In this document: in pieces, positions 1-8,126 of the stretch
How the letters are laid out: the number at the start of each line of letters is the position of its first letter
How positions within the stretch are numbered: position 1 is the stretch's first letter
Assembly (NCBI GenBank): GCA_030446765.1
Contig: JAUJMR010000001.1
Span: 648,214 to 700,300, forward strand
From: Chloroflexia bacterium
Lineage (GTDB): Bacteria; Chloroflexota; Chloroflexia; Thermobaculales; Thermobaculaceae
Direction: 5' to 3'
DNA: 52,087 nucleotides
Position numbers and translations under genes: made by a program
Notes under the pieces: generated by a model
Told to the model about the DNA's origin: nothing
Database searches by the model: none
What the model saw: the letters and a program-made list of their open reading frames with translations, nothing else

Positions 1-1304
1 GGGGCGGCACGAACATCTACGGCGGGCTCGCGGAAGGGATCGAGAGTCTCAAGAAGAGCAAGGCGAGCATCAAGCACGTGATCCTGCTCACGGACGGCTG
101 GAGCAACGTCGGCGACTACGACAAGCTGCTTGGCGAGGCGCGCGCGAACGGAATCACCGTCAGCACTGTCTCCGCCGCCGGTGGCTCGCCGGAACTGCTC
201 CGCTCGGTCGCGCAGAAGGGGAACGGCACGTTCTATGTCGCGAACACTAATGCCGACATCCCAAAGATCTTCGTCAAAGAGACGAAAACCCGGCTCCGCA
301 GGTACATCCAGGAGAAGGAGTTCGTGCCCACGATCACCGCGCCAAGTCCGGTGCTCAAAGGGCTGACAAGTGTGCCCAGCTTGCTGGGATATGTAGGCAC
401 CACACCGAAGTCCACCGCCTCCGTGCCGCTGTCCTCCGCCGAGCGCGACCCCGTGCTCGCCCAGTGGCAGTACGGCCTTGGCCGCTCCGTTGCGTGGACC
501 TCCGACGCTAAGGCACGCTGGTCACAGAACTGGATCGGCACGCAGGAGTACGCGCGCCTGTGGTCGCAGTCCGTCGGCTGGGTGCTCGCCCGGCCCTCAG
601 AAAACGTGCAGGTGCAGATCGCACACGCGAACGGCGAGGCGGTGGTGGAGGTGGACGCTCTACGCCCCGATGGTGCATACCTGAACGGTGCCCGGGCGAT
701 CGTTGGGATCGTGTCACCCAACGGGAAGGTGACCGAGACGCCCCTGGCGCAGACCGCGCCCGGTCGCTACGAGGCGAAGGTTCCCGCGAGCGAGCCCGGC
801 TCGTACATCACCTCCGTTTCGCTCGCAGGCGCCGCCCAGGTGACGCAGGCGCCCACGACCGGGTTCGCGGTCGGGTACTCACCGGAGTATCGTGCCCTCG
901 GACCGAACAAAGCGGCGCTCGCAAATGTTGCCCGAATCACCGGTGGAAGAGAGATCGGATCGCCGGAAGAGGCTTGGAGCCACGACCTCGCGGCGGTATT
1001 GAGTACGCGCTCCCTCACGTGGCCGCTAATGCTGATCGCGCTGCTCCTCCTACCCATCGAGGTGGCCGTCCGGCGGCTGAAACTCGGCACCCTCCCCGTC
1101 CCAATGACAATCCCACGCCATCGATCGATACCCACGCAGGCACCAACCCCCGTCACGCCGCGTGCGAGTGGTGAGACCGCGCGTTCCACCGTTACCGAGG
1201 TGCCACCCGTGACGGAGCCGCTCACTCCCACGCCGGACAAGACCCAGGAGGATGATGCCCTCGCACGCTTACGGTCCGCGAAGCGACGGGCGGGTAAACG
1301 ATAA
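1..1304 (+). CDS. VWA-domain membrane protein, C-terminal part
   Basis: The reading frame is open from base 3, so the true start lies upstream of the window. The visible part opens with GGTNIYGGL and continues to LLTDGWSN, the second and third pieces of a von Willebrand factor A metal-ion-dependent adhesion site. A middle region containing QYGLGRSVAWTSDAKARW is typical of large membrane VWA proteins related to the glutamine-amidotransferase-like/DUF1355 group. One membrane helix (LTWPLMLIALLLLPIEV) lies near the C-terminus, followed by a Pro/Thr-rich basic tail ending in KRRAGKR. The role is probably an envelope protein with an extracytoplasmic metal-binding domain; substrate unknown. It converges on scpB across a 65-bp palindromic repeat. 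Confidence 0.8.
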   Translation, partial: GGTNIYGGLAEGIESLKKSKASIKHVILLTDGWSNVGDYDKLLGEARANGITVSTVSAAGGSPELLRSVAQKGNGTFYVANTNADIPKIFVKETKTRLRRYIQEKEFVPTITAPSPVLKGLTSVPSLLGYVGTTPKSTASVPLSSAERDPVLAQWQYGLGRSVAWTSDAKARWSQNWIGTQEYARLWSQSVGWVLARPSENVQVQIAHANGEAVVEVDALRPDGAYLNGARAIVGIVSPNGKVTETPLAQTAPGRYEAKVPASEPGSYITSVSLAGAAQVTQAPTTGFAVGYSPEYRALGPNKAALANVARITGGREIGSPEEAWSHDLAAVLSTRSLTWPLMLIALLLLPIEVAVRRLKLGTLPVPMTIPRHRSIPTQAPTPVTPRASGETARSTVTEVPPVTEPLTPTPDKTQEDDALARLRSAKRRAGKR

Positions 1305-1355
1305 GCCGTGGAAGGGCAGCACGCATGCGAATGCCGATTGAATAGCGGGGTACCT

Positions 1356-1420
1356 GTCGTTCCGAGTGAGCGAGGAATCCGTAGTACGGGCTAGGGATCC
1401 CTCACTGCGTTCGGGATGAC
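1356..1420. repeat. 65-bp imperfect palindrome, copy 1 of 2
   Basis: The unit begins GTCGTTCCGAGTGAGCGAGG and ends CACTGCGTTCGGGATGAC; its arms pair with each other. Its reverse complement aligns without gaps over 65 bases to 16911-16975, with about ten mismatches. It sits between the convergent 3' ends of the VWA gene and scpB and could act as a bidirectional terminator. It resembles the short GTCATCCCGA-type intergenic palindromes scattered in many environmental genomes (recalled, not searched). Confidence 0.75.
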
Positions 1421-1445
1421 GTGCATCATCCAGCCGGATCGCGTA

Positions 1446-1970
1446 TCAGCTGGCTGGCGGGATGTCGTCGAGTTCGGGGAGTGGCGGCAGGCGGTCCAAG
1501 GTCTCTAGGCCGAAGAGACGCAGGAACTCGAAGCCCGTCGCATATAGGATCGGCTTCCCCGGCGCCTCGGAGCGGCCAACCTCCTCGATCAGACCCCGCG
1601 ACGACAGGTTCGCCAGTACTCCGGAGCAATCCACCCCTCGCACCGCTTCGACCTGCGCCCGGGTGACGGGCTGCTGGTAGGCCACGATCGAGAGCGTCTC
1701 CAGCGAGGCAGGCGAGAGACGCTGTGGCGTGGGAAGACCGGCGAGACGCTCCACCGCCCGCGCAGCTGAAGGAGCGGACACGAGCTGCCACTCACCAGCG
1801 TGCTCGTGGACCCGAACTCCTCGATCTCTCAGCGTCTCTCGGAGCGTGCACAGCGCGCCAAGGAGTTCCTCTCGCGGCACCTCCAGCGCCGAAGCAAGCT
1901 CGGCAGGTGTTACCGGCCGGCCCGCGGCGAACAACAGCGCCTCGATCAGCACGCCAAGTTGCGCGCTCAC
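1446..1970 (-). CDS. scpB: segregation and condensation protein B
   Basis: ScpB is the winged-helix partner of ScpA in the SMC-ScpAB condensin complex, which organises and segregates the chromosome. This 174-residue protein has the family pattern: LIEALLFAAGRPVTPAELA at the N-terminus, LETLSIVAYQQPVTRAQVEAV in the middle and GKPILYATG followed by FLRLFGLETLDRLPPLPEL at the end. Length fits the family. The GTG start at 1970 was chosen because it overlaps the scpA stop by four bases (GTGA), a usual coupling for this pair; the open frame extends upstream but only inside scpA. It is last of the operon M50 - HD - scpA - scpB. Confidence 0.95.
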   Translation of the reverse strand: MSAQLGVLIEALLFAAGRPVTPAELASALEVPREELLGALCTLRETLRDRGVRVHEHAGEWQLVSAPSAARAVERLAGLPTPQRLSPASLETLSIVAYQQPVTRAQVEAVRGVDCSGVLANLSSRGLIEEVGRSEAPGKPILYATGFEFLRLFGLETLDRLPPLPELDDIPPAS

Positions 1971-2692
1971 CCTCCAGTTTCCTCGGCAAGGTACAGGAAT
2001 ACTGGGGCGAACAGACCATCCTGCACCGCCCGTGCCTTGCGGCGACGCACCAGGTCCAGAGCGGCGAGAAAGGCAACCACCGTCTCCGGTCTGCCCGCCT
2101 CGTGGCCCGCGAGCTGTTGCAGACTGACCTTCCCCTCCCGGCGCAGCAACTGCTCGCCGCGTGACACTACATCGGAGAGTCGCAGGCGGACACCAGCAAC
2201 CGGTGGCCCTTCGGGCAGGAGCACACGACGCGCCAGGGAGCGCCGCAGGGCGCGCTCGAGAGCGGCGAGCGGCAAAGATGTCGGCGTAACGGTCGGCTCC
2301 GGCACAGGCGGCGGCAGCAACTGCAGATAGCACGACTGGCCCTCGCGTTCGCGCAGGACCGTAGCGGCTAGGCGGTACCTCTGATAGGTCCGCAACTGGT
2401 TGGCCAGTTCCTCCGCGCTTGGGTCGGGCGTCTCCGTCTCGGCTCGGGGAAGCAGGTACCGGCTCTTGATCAGCAGCAACCGCGACGCGATGACGAGGAA
2501 GTAGGACATCTCCTCTGGCGGCACCTGCAATTGCTCCACGCGCCGCAGGTATCCATCAGTCACCTGGGCCAGCGACACCTCCGTGATCGGCAGGCTGTTG
2601 CGTTCCACCAGTTGCAGGAGCACATCAAGCGGCCCCTCGAACCCCGGCTGCTCGACGCGGTAGGCTGCGGGCGCCGTGCGTTGACCGCTCAA
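1967..2692 (-). CDS. scpA: segregation and condensation protein A
   Basis: ScpA is the kleisin subunit that bridges the SMC heads and binds ScpB. The 241-residue product begins with the family hallmark FEGPLDVLLQLVERNSLPITEVSLAQV, continues with YFLVIASRLLLIKSRYLLP (N-terminal kleisin helices that contact the SMC neck), and ends in a winged-helix region with VVAFLAALDLVRRRKARAVQ. Length is normal for the family. It starts 9 bp after the HD-protein stop and overlaps scpB by 4 bp, so it is translated as part of a tight operon. Confidence 0.95.
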   Translation of the reverse strand: MSGQRTAPAAYRVEQPGFEGPLDVLLQLVERNSLPITEVSLAQVTDGYLRRVEQLQVPPEEMSYFLVIASRLLLIKSRYLLPRAETETPDPSAEELANQLRTYQRYRLAATVLREREGQSCYLQLLPPPVPEPTVTPTSLPLAALERALRRSLARRVLLPEGPPVAGVRLRLSDVVSRGEQLLRREGKVSLQQLAGHEAGRPETVVAFLAALDLVRRRKARAVQDGLFAPVFLYLAEETGG

Positions 2693-2701
2693 ACGTTCCC
2701 C

Positions 2702-3196
2702 CTAGTGCCGAGCATCCGCCGCCCGCAGGACGCTCAGCTCAGGATCGGTGGAAACATCCTGATGTCGGCGGACCAATTCGACGATCGCCGGCTGAACACC
2801 CGCATCGTGCAGCGCGCGGGCGCCAAGCTCCGGGTGGTGGACGCTCAGATACACCGGCCACAGCGGACCCCATGGACGCGCTAGCCGGTGCAGGAGTGTC
2901 GGACTCGCCGCACCCAGCAACACCACCCCGCCACGGTACAGCAGCGGCATCCTATGCGGCGGTATCGTCTTGCCGCAGTCGTGGAGCAGCGCCGCCCGCA
3001 CGAGGTGCTCGCCCCCGCCGCGGTCCCGCACCTCACGTGCGACCCGGACGCTGTGCACCTGGTCGCGGGTTGGCATCCGATAAAAGAACGGCCGCTCGGC
3101 TTCGCAGAGGGTGTACTCCACCCACTCCCGATCCGCCAAACTCAGTCGTGAGCCAAGAGACGAGCGAAGCTGGGACAGTCGGTACAAGGCGTCCAT
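2702..3196 (-). CDS. HD-domain phosphohydrolase-like protein
   Basis: The 164-residue protein shows an HD signature: H48 in DQVHSVRVAREV and H72-D73 in LLHDCGKTIPP, with a later HH in LSVHHPEL. This suggests a metal-dependent phosphohydrolase acting on a nucleotide or phosphate ester; the substrate cannot be read from sequence. It is shorter than most signalling HD proteins and has no extra domain. Placed 2 bp downstream of the M50 protease gene and 9 bp upstream of scpA, it is co-transcribed with both, but a role in segregation is only an inference from position. Confidence 0.8.
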   Translation of the reverse strand: MDALYRLSQLRSSLGSRLSLADREWVEYTLCEAERPFFYRMPTRDQVHSVRVAREVRDRGGGEHLVRAALLHDCGKTIPPHRMPLLYRGGVVLLGAASPTLLHRLARPWGPLWPVYLSVHHPELGARALHDAGVQPAIVELVRRHQDVSTDPELSVLRAADARH

Positions 3197-3198
3197 CC

Positions 3199-3837
3199 CT
3201 ACCTAACCGCCGACGCACCGACGATCTCCAAGAAAAGATCACGCATAGGCCACACGGTGACCGGGTAGATTAGACTGCCACCAACAAAGACCAAGAGGAG
3301 CAGGAGGACGGGTCCCTGCTGACGTAACGGCTCGAGGCGCTGTACCCAGAAGTTACTGACCAGTCCCATTAATACGTTGTAACCGTCCAGCGGCGGGACT
3401 GGGATCATGTTGAATGCGGCGAGGAGTACGTTCAACCGAACATACGCAATGACAAGGGAGACTAGATTCGGGTCGGCGCTGCCACCTAGTGCACGTAGGA
3501 ATGCCATAGCGATGGCCGCCTGCATCAGGTTCGATAGCGGACCCGCGATTGCCACAAGCGCCATACCGCGCCTGCCGCCGCGCAGAGCATACGGGTTAAC
3601 CGGCACAGGCCTGCCCCACGCGAAACCGAAGAAGCCAGCCGCGAGCAGGCAGAGCATGAGAAAGCCAAGCGGGTCGAAGTGAGCCAGTGGGTTCAGCGTA
3701 ATGCGACCCTGGTTGCGCGCCGTTGAGTCGCCCAAGGAGTCCGCGGTGATAGCATGCGCAAACTCGTGGATCGAGATCGCGATAACGGCGAGCACCAGTG
3801 TTATCAGAAAGTTTTCAGGGTCGAACCGACTGGGCAA
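3199..3837 (-). CDS. site-2 protease family (M50) membrane metalloprotease
   Basis: This is a polytopic membrane zinc protease of the S2P/rhomboid-like short M50 type. The active site HEFAH (H24, E25, H28) lies in the first hydrophobic segment and the third zinc ligand is D151 in NMIPVPPLDGYN. There are about four to five membrane segments and no PDZ or CBS domain, the compact form common in thermophiles and Chloroflexota. The start is TTG at 3837, preceded by AGGAGGTAG ten bases upstream; a nearby ATG is out of frame. First gene of the operon with the HD protein and scpAB. Substrate unknown. Confidence 0.9.
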   Translation of the reverse strand: MPSRFDPENFLITLVLAVIAISIHEFAHAITADSLGDSTARNQGRITLNPLAHFDPLGFLMLCLLAAGFFGFAWGRPVPVNPYALRGGRRGMALVAIAGPLSNLMQAAIAMAFLRALGGSADPNLVSLVIAYVRLNVLLAAFNMIPVPPLDGYNVLMGLVSNFWVQRLEPLRQQGPVLLLLLVFVGGSLIYPVTVWPMRDLFLEIVGASAVR

Positions 3838-4168
3838 AAGTCATCTACCTCCTGCCTCATTATAGCGGCCGATGGTCAGCTACTCAGTCAGCCACTCGCA
3901 CACGCTTTCACTGTTCTAATGTCAAGCGCGGACCGGGCTATACTTGGCAAGGTCATGCCGTCAGCAGGCGCAGGGCAAACGCGGACCGGGTCCGAGCTGT
4001 CCGGCTGGCGCATATCAGCTTTGGATCCTGGCAAAGTCCAAGGCGGGCATACTTGAGCGGACGGCGATGGGTCTGGCGCGGTCCGTGATCCCGGTATGAG
4101 CCCGAGGCAACCGAACCACGCCGTCGCTAGCATGGCTTCGACATATCAGGCTCGGGGACGGAGGGAAA
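3838..4168. other. divergent intergenic region with repeat R2 copy A
   Basis: 331 bp between the divergent M50 operon and the DinB-like gene. On the minus strand a TATAAT-like element (3859-3864) and an AGGAGG ribosome-binding site precede the M50 start; a good -35 partner was not found. The region also holds a dispersed repeat at 3941-4000. No coding potential recognised. Confidence 0.5.
3941..4000. repeat. 60-bp dispersed repeat R2, copy A
   Basis: Aligns without gaps to 7938-7997 in the same orientation. The best conserved blocks are GGCAAGG, CAGGGCAAAC, GACC and GGTC; roughly 44 of 60 bases agree. Both copies lie between genes, upstream of unrelated reading frames. Function unknown. Confidence 0.6.
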
Positions 4169-4684
4169 ATGGAAACCCGATACAACAAGGCGGAGCTGCT
4201 GCGTCAGATGGGAGCGGCGTGGACCGAGCTCGATGGGAGCCTGGGGCGCCTGACGCCGGCGCAGATGACACAGGTCCGGGATTCACAGGGTTGGGCGGTG
4301 AAGGACCACCTGGTCCACATGGCGGCGTGGGAGCGCTCGGTCGTCGTGTACCTGCAAGGCAGGCCGCGCCACGAGGGGCTCAGCGTGGACGAGGGCCTCT
4401 ACCGAACGGGCGACGAGGACGCGATCAACGCGGCGATACAAGAGCGGCACAAGGATGTACCCATCGCCGATGCGCTGGCCGATCTCCGGGAGGTACACGG
4501 CCAGCTCCTGAGCCTGATCGAGCCGATGGGCGACGATGAGCTGTACCGGGCCAGCAGCGACTTCCAGCCCGAGGGCCAGGAGGAACGCGACGAGCGACCG
4601 ATCATCGGCATGATCTACGGCAACTCGGCCCACCACTTCAGGGAACACCAGGGGTGGATCGAGAGCCTCGTCGCAGCAGGGTGA
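4169..4684 (+). CDS. DinB-like four-helix protein (ClbS/DfsB type)
   Basis: A 171-residue protein with the DinB/ClbS four-helix layout: TELDGSLGRLTPAQM, then GWAVKDHLVHMAAWERS carrying the first helix histidine, and SAHHFREHQGWIESL at the end. Members are metal-binding or thiol-dependent hydrolases and protectants (for example ClbS, which disarms colibactin), but the exact activity cannot be assigned. The ATG at 4169 has GGAGGGAAA directly upstream. It is followed 92 bp later by an orphan MDMPI-like C-terminal domain, whose usual N-terminal partner is a DinB-like fold. Confidence 0.8.
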   Translation: METRYNKAELLRQMGAAWTELDGSLGRLTPAQMTQVRDSQGWAVKDHLVHMAAWERSVVVYLQGRPRHEGLSVDEGLYRTGDEDAINAAIQERHKDVPIADALADLREVHGQLLSLIEPMGDDELYRASSDFQPEGQEERDERPIIGMIYGNSAHHFREHQGWIESLVAAG

Positions 4685-4776
4685 TGGAAGTATGTGGGAC
4701 GCAGGACCGGGACGGGAGCCCAGCAGATTAGCTTCGACTCTCGCCAGAACGCTACCCACCCGGCACAGTGCCGTGA

Positions 4777-5229
4777 TTGCTTCGAGCGAGCCAGCTTAGC
4801 GAGCGTCAACGTGCAGCGCATCCTTGCTGGGTGCGGCGGATGGCGCAGGAGACGGCCGTGCATCGGTGGGATGCCCAGGCAGCGCTCGGTGATCCCGAGC
4901 CCATCGAGCCCGAGCTGGCGTGCGATGGGATAGACGAGGTGCTTGATGTAATAGTCCCTTCCCGATTGCGCGGGCCGGAGGATGCGCGGGAGGGCCATGG
5001 GGAGACGTATCACTTCCACCGGACGGATGGACCGGGCGAGTGGCTGGTGCGCTTCGATGCGCAGGGGGCGACGGTGACCCGCGAGCACGCCAAGGGCGAC
5101 GTGGCGGTGCGCGGTGCGGCGTCGGATTTGCTGCTCTTCCTGTGGGGACGATTGCCGGGGGAGCGGCTGGAGGTGCTCGGCGACGCATCCCTGCTCGGGC
5201 GCCTCTTCGAGCTCGTGCCGCCGGGCTAG
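4777..5229 (+). pseudogene. orphan C-terminal domain of an MDMPI-like (mycothiol-dependent maleylpyruvate isomerase family) protein
   Basis: The frame encodes WVRRMAQETAVHRWDAQAAL followed by ASDLLLFLWGRLPGERLEVLGD, both typical of the C-terminal domain of MDMPI-family proteins. The N-terminal DinB-like domain of about 120 residues is missing: only 92 bp separate this frame from the preceding stop, and those bases carry no recognisable homologous sequence. The TTG at 4777 is the first in-frame start, without a clear ribosome-binding site. It may be a truncated gene, or a stand-alone domain working with the DinB-like protein next to it. Confidence 0.6.
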
Positions 5230-5360
5230 CGCAACCCGCCGACGGACACGACGACCGCCCCCGACCTGGCACCTACCCTCACCCGGATTGCGCAGGGGAA
5301 CACCCATATCCGTGCCCAGTCTTACCGTTGTATTGGCCGCAGCATTCAGTGGAGGAGGCT

Positions 5361-5945
5361 ATGAGCGACACCAAAGCGGGGCGACTGGGGAGCGCATACC
5401 GAGCCCGCTCCTGGACCGATCCCCGGGCCGAGGCGCGCCCCTCACCCATCCACGGCAACGGCCTCTTCGCCCGCGAGCCGATCCGTGAAGGGGAGGTCGT
5501 GGCGGTCGTCGGCGGCGACGTGATGACGGATGACGAGTTCCGGGCATTCGCACGGAGCCAAGCTCGCTACAACGCCATCCAGATCGGGGAGGACGCCCAC
5601 CTGGTTGAGCCCGCGGAGGTGACCGTACAAGAGGAGGGGTCGCTGAACCACTCGTGCGACGCCAATCTGTGGATGGCCGACGAGGTCACGCTCGTCGCGC
5701 GCACGGATATCGCCGCGGGCGAGGAGCTCACGGTGGACTACGCGCTGTTCACCACCGGTCCCGCGTCGTGGATCGACGGGCCGTGCCGCTGTGGTTCCCG
5801 TCGTTGCCGGACGGTCCCACGCGGGGACGACTGGACGCTGACCGAGGTGCAACGCAGGTATCGGGGGCACTTCTCTCCGTTCATAAACGAGCGCATCACC
5901 AAACGCGGGGCTGAGGCCAGGGGAAACGACAACCCTTGGTCATAA
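5361..5945 (+). CDS. SET-domain protein
   Basis: A 194-residue protein with a compact SET fold: PIHGNGLFAREPIREGEVV (N-terminal SET motif), NHSCDANLWMADEVTLVAR followed by IAAGEELTVDYALF (cofactor and active-site knot) and a post-SET cysteine cluster CRCGSRRCR. SET proteins are protein-lysine methyltransferases using S-adenosylmethionine; bacterial targets are poorly known. The ATG at 5361 is preceded by GGAGGAGG. The open frame extends upstream to 5040 but that part overlaps the preceding gene and lacks family similarity. No partner gene nearby. Confidence 0.85.
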   Translation: MSDTKAGRLGSAYRARSWTDPRAEARPSPIHGNGLFAREPIREGEVVAVVGGDVMTDDEFRAFARSQARYNAIQIGEDAHLVEPAEVTVQEEGSLNHSCDANLWMADEVTLVARTDIAAGEELTVDYALFTTGPASWIDGPCRCGSRRCRTVPRGDDWTLTEVQRRYRGHFSPFINERITKRGAEARGNDNPWS

Positions 5946-6216
5946 GTAGGAGCGCTGGACGGCGAATGCCTGCGACGAGCCCGCAGTAGTTGCTCCTCAA
6001 AACAGTCGAGCAACGCGCATGGCGTGCAGACAGGGAAGCGCAACAGGGGTGATCCGGATGGGGTCACCATACCATTCCGAGCTCATCTGACGTACAGGCA
6101 CCGGCACGAGCGCTCCGGCTGTGCCGCAAGGCTCTCCCACGACCTCCCGTGTGTCGGCCTGTGATGCAGGCTTCCGGTTTAGCCCCCGGTTGCCGCGGGG
6201 TATACCGCCGCCGGCG

Positions 6217-7440
6217 TTACCAGCTACCGTGCGCGTGGTCCGTCGGAACGCCGTGTCCCTTCGGGTAGATGAGGTACACCGTACCACCGGAGTGCGTCAG
6301 CCACAGATCCTCCAGCTTCTGTCGGTCATACACGATTTTCGTACCGGCATCTGAGGACGCCGCCGGATCGTTCACGATCACGTCGCCCGTCTCAGTAAAG
6401 CCCCGGACCACCATGATGTGCCCATTGCTCGAACTAATCGGTGTGCCCGGCAGCTGCCCAGCGCCGAACGCGTAGCTGATGATCACCGGTACCCCGGTGC
6501 TGATCCACTCCTCGATCTGCACCATCGAACCCATCCGGGTAACGTGCCCCTCCAGTCCGTACGTCGCGGCCCACGCCGTGTTGAACGGCCAGTTGCCGTT
6601 GCCTTCGTACACGAAGTCGTAGGTTGCCGCCGCGGCGTCCGGCACCGTCACCGGGTAACCCCAGTACGCGAGCGCCATAGAGACGGACGTCGGCGAGCAC
6701 CACACCTCGCCGCCCTTTTTGTAGATCATCTGCGAGCGCTGGGGCACCTCTAGGTCCGCGCCCCACGCCTCTTTGTCCGACTCGAGCTTCAGTCCGGTCG
6801 GTTCGCGGTAGCTGTCCGATGTCATCACCGAGAGGAGGCTGACCCGCGGCGTCAGCTCCGCGTCCTTCGTGAACAGGGTGAGCCGATACTGATACCGCGT
6901 GTATACGGGCTGGCCGTACAGCAGCAGCGTGTCGGTGGCGACGCGGCCATCCGCGTCCCCCTGCCCTTCCACGCTGTGGCGCTCGATCGTCTCAGTGCCT
7001 GACGCCCAGATACCCATGTTGTAGTATTTCGTCCAGTGGGCGTCGCCGGGCCGGTATGCTCGCAGCTCCACCTGCACCCACGTACCCTCCGGCGTCTCGG
7101 CGTTCCATGACGGGATCATCGTGTCGAACGACACGCGCGAGTCTAGCACCGCCGACTCGAGCGTGCCGTACTGGTAGGTGCCCTTAACGCCATAGAGCTT
7201 CTTGTCGCAGCCCATCGCAAGGTCCTCGGTCGCGAGCGTGATGTCCGCCCGCTCTCCCCTCGCCCCGACTGTCACGCCCGACACGGTGCTGCCCGCGAAG
7301 TCCGAGGCGGCCGCGTGTCGCGTCAGATGTACGTATGAATCAACCGTTGTCGTCGCCTGGGCCGACGCTACCGGTGAGATCACCGATGACAGGAGCAGCA
7401 GGATCAATACGACGGGGCAAAGGGTACTGGCAACGTTCAT
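6217..7440 (-). CDS. secreted C39-like cysteine peptidase
   Basis: A 407-residue exported protein. Residues 1-28 form a signal peptide (VVLILLLLSSVISPVASAQA). The middle part is a beta-rich domain of unknown role. The C-terminal third is a peptidase_C39-like domain: catalytic C248 in EVWCSPTSVSMAL, H341 in SNGHIMVVRGF and the Asn/Asp motif VIVNDPAA near 357. Similar proteins act outside the membrane as papain-like peptidases or amidases, and unlike bacteriocin C39 domains they are not fused to an ABC transporter. The leader carries a strong hairpin just before the start codon (7455-7480). Confidence 0.85.
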   Translation of the reverse strand: MNVASTLCPVVLILLLLSSVISPVASAQATTTVDSYVHLTRHAAASDFAGSTVSGVTVGARGERADITLATEDLAMGCDKKLYGVKGTYQYGTLESAVLDSRVSFDTMIPSWNAETPEGTWVQVELRAYRPGDAHWTKYYNMGIWASGTETIERHSVEGQGDADGRVATDTLLLYGQPVYTRYQYRLTLFTKDAELTPRVSLLSVMTSDSYREPTGLKLESDKEAWGADLEVPQRSQMIYKKGGEVWCSPTSVSMALAYWGYPVTVPDAAAATYDFVYEGNGNWPFNTAWAATYGLEGHVTRMGSMVQIEEWISTGVPVIISYAFGAGQLPGTPISSSNGHIMVVRGFTETGDVIVNDPAASSDAGTKIVYDRQKLEDLWLTHSGGTVYLIYPKGHGVPTDHAHGSW

Positions 7441-7454
7441 CTATCTTCTTCTAT

Positions 7455-7480
7455 TGCGGTCGGGTACGTGCCCGACCGCA
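7455..7480 (-). promoter_or_regulatory. 10-bp perfect hairpin in the leader of the C39 peptidase gene
   Basis: TGCGGTCGGG (7455-7464) pairs perfectly with CCCGACCGCA (7471-7480) around a 6-base loop. On the minus strand it ends 14 bases before the ATG of the C39 gene, close to where a ribosome would bind (AGAAGAAG). It is not followed by a T-run, so it is more likely an operator or an mRNA structure than a terminator. Confidence 0.5.
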
Positions 7481-7664
7481 GTCCAATGCCGACGGCGGCC
7501 TGATGATACTACAATCTACCTATCCATCACAAAGCGACCGGTCAACGGCCCAATTGGTCTCGTTTTCTGAGCCTCGTAATACAGTCTCATGGACCGGCGG
7601 CCGGACGGTGCCTCAGGGGAGACACCACCGGAGCATACGCCTGCACGGTATCCGATGGGCCTGC

Positions 7665-7865
7665 TTACTTCAGGAGCCTCCTGATGAGCCGCAACATCTT
7701 CATCGGCTCCGAGTAGTAGCCGAGGCGCCGTTTCACCCGGCGCTCATAGTTCTTGCGTGCCCGCACTGGCCGCATCACCGCGGTGATGCCCAGCCGCCGA
7801 TTCATCCGCTTCTTCGCCCTGGTGATCCCGAGCACTGTCCTGAGGCTCGGTCTTCGGTAGCGCAT
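7665..7865 (-). CDS. small very basic protein
   Basis: Sixty-six residues from the ATG at 7865 (MRYRRPSLRTVLGITRAKK) to LRLIRRLLK. About one third of the residues are Arg or Lys. The pattern LGITRAKKR, LGITAVMRP, RRVKRRLGYYSEP looks like a small conserved protein of unknown function in Chloroflexota (recalled, not searched). In-frame starts also exist at 7898 and 7937; the latter abuts repeat R2, so the shorter form is preferred. Charge suggests nucleic-acid or membrane-surface binding. Confidence 0.6.
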   Translation of the reverse strand: MRYRRPSLRTVLGITRAKKRMNRRLGITAVMRPVRARKNYERRVKRRLGYYSEPMKMLRLIRRLLK

Positions 7866-7937
7866 CTTCAACGTCCCGTTCCCCGGTAGATTATTCATTT
7901 TGTACGGCCACTCTGATGTTGGGTGCAGACAGGGCAT

Positions 7938-7997
7938 TACTGGGCAAGGACATCCTGTCGATAGGCACAGGGCAAACTCCGACCAGGTCGAAGCTTC
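7938..7997. repeat. 60-bp dispersed repeat R2, copy B
   Basis: Same orientation as the copy at 3941-4000; shares GGCAAGG, CAGGGCAAAC, GACC and GGTC at identical spacing. It lies between the LLM oxidoreductase gene and the small basic protein gene. Outside the 60 bases the two loci do not match. Confidence 0.6.
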
Positions 7998-8126
7998 ACT
8001 GCATACGCGTACTGGCGAGGCACTCCGCGCGGCAACTCAGACGGTATAAATCCTGGTTGGTAATGGCGGGTAAATCCCTATAGCCGCCATCTTGGAGCGC
8101 GACCGCCACGGACCGAGCAGCCCAAT

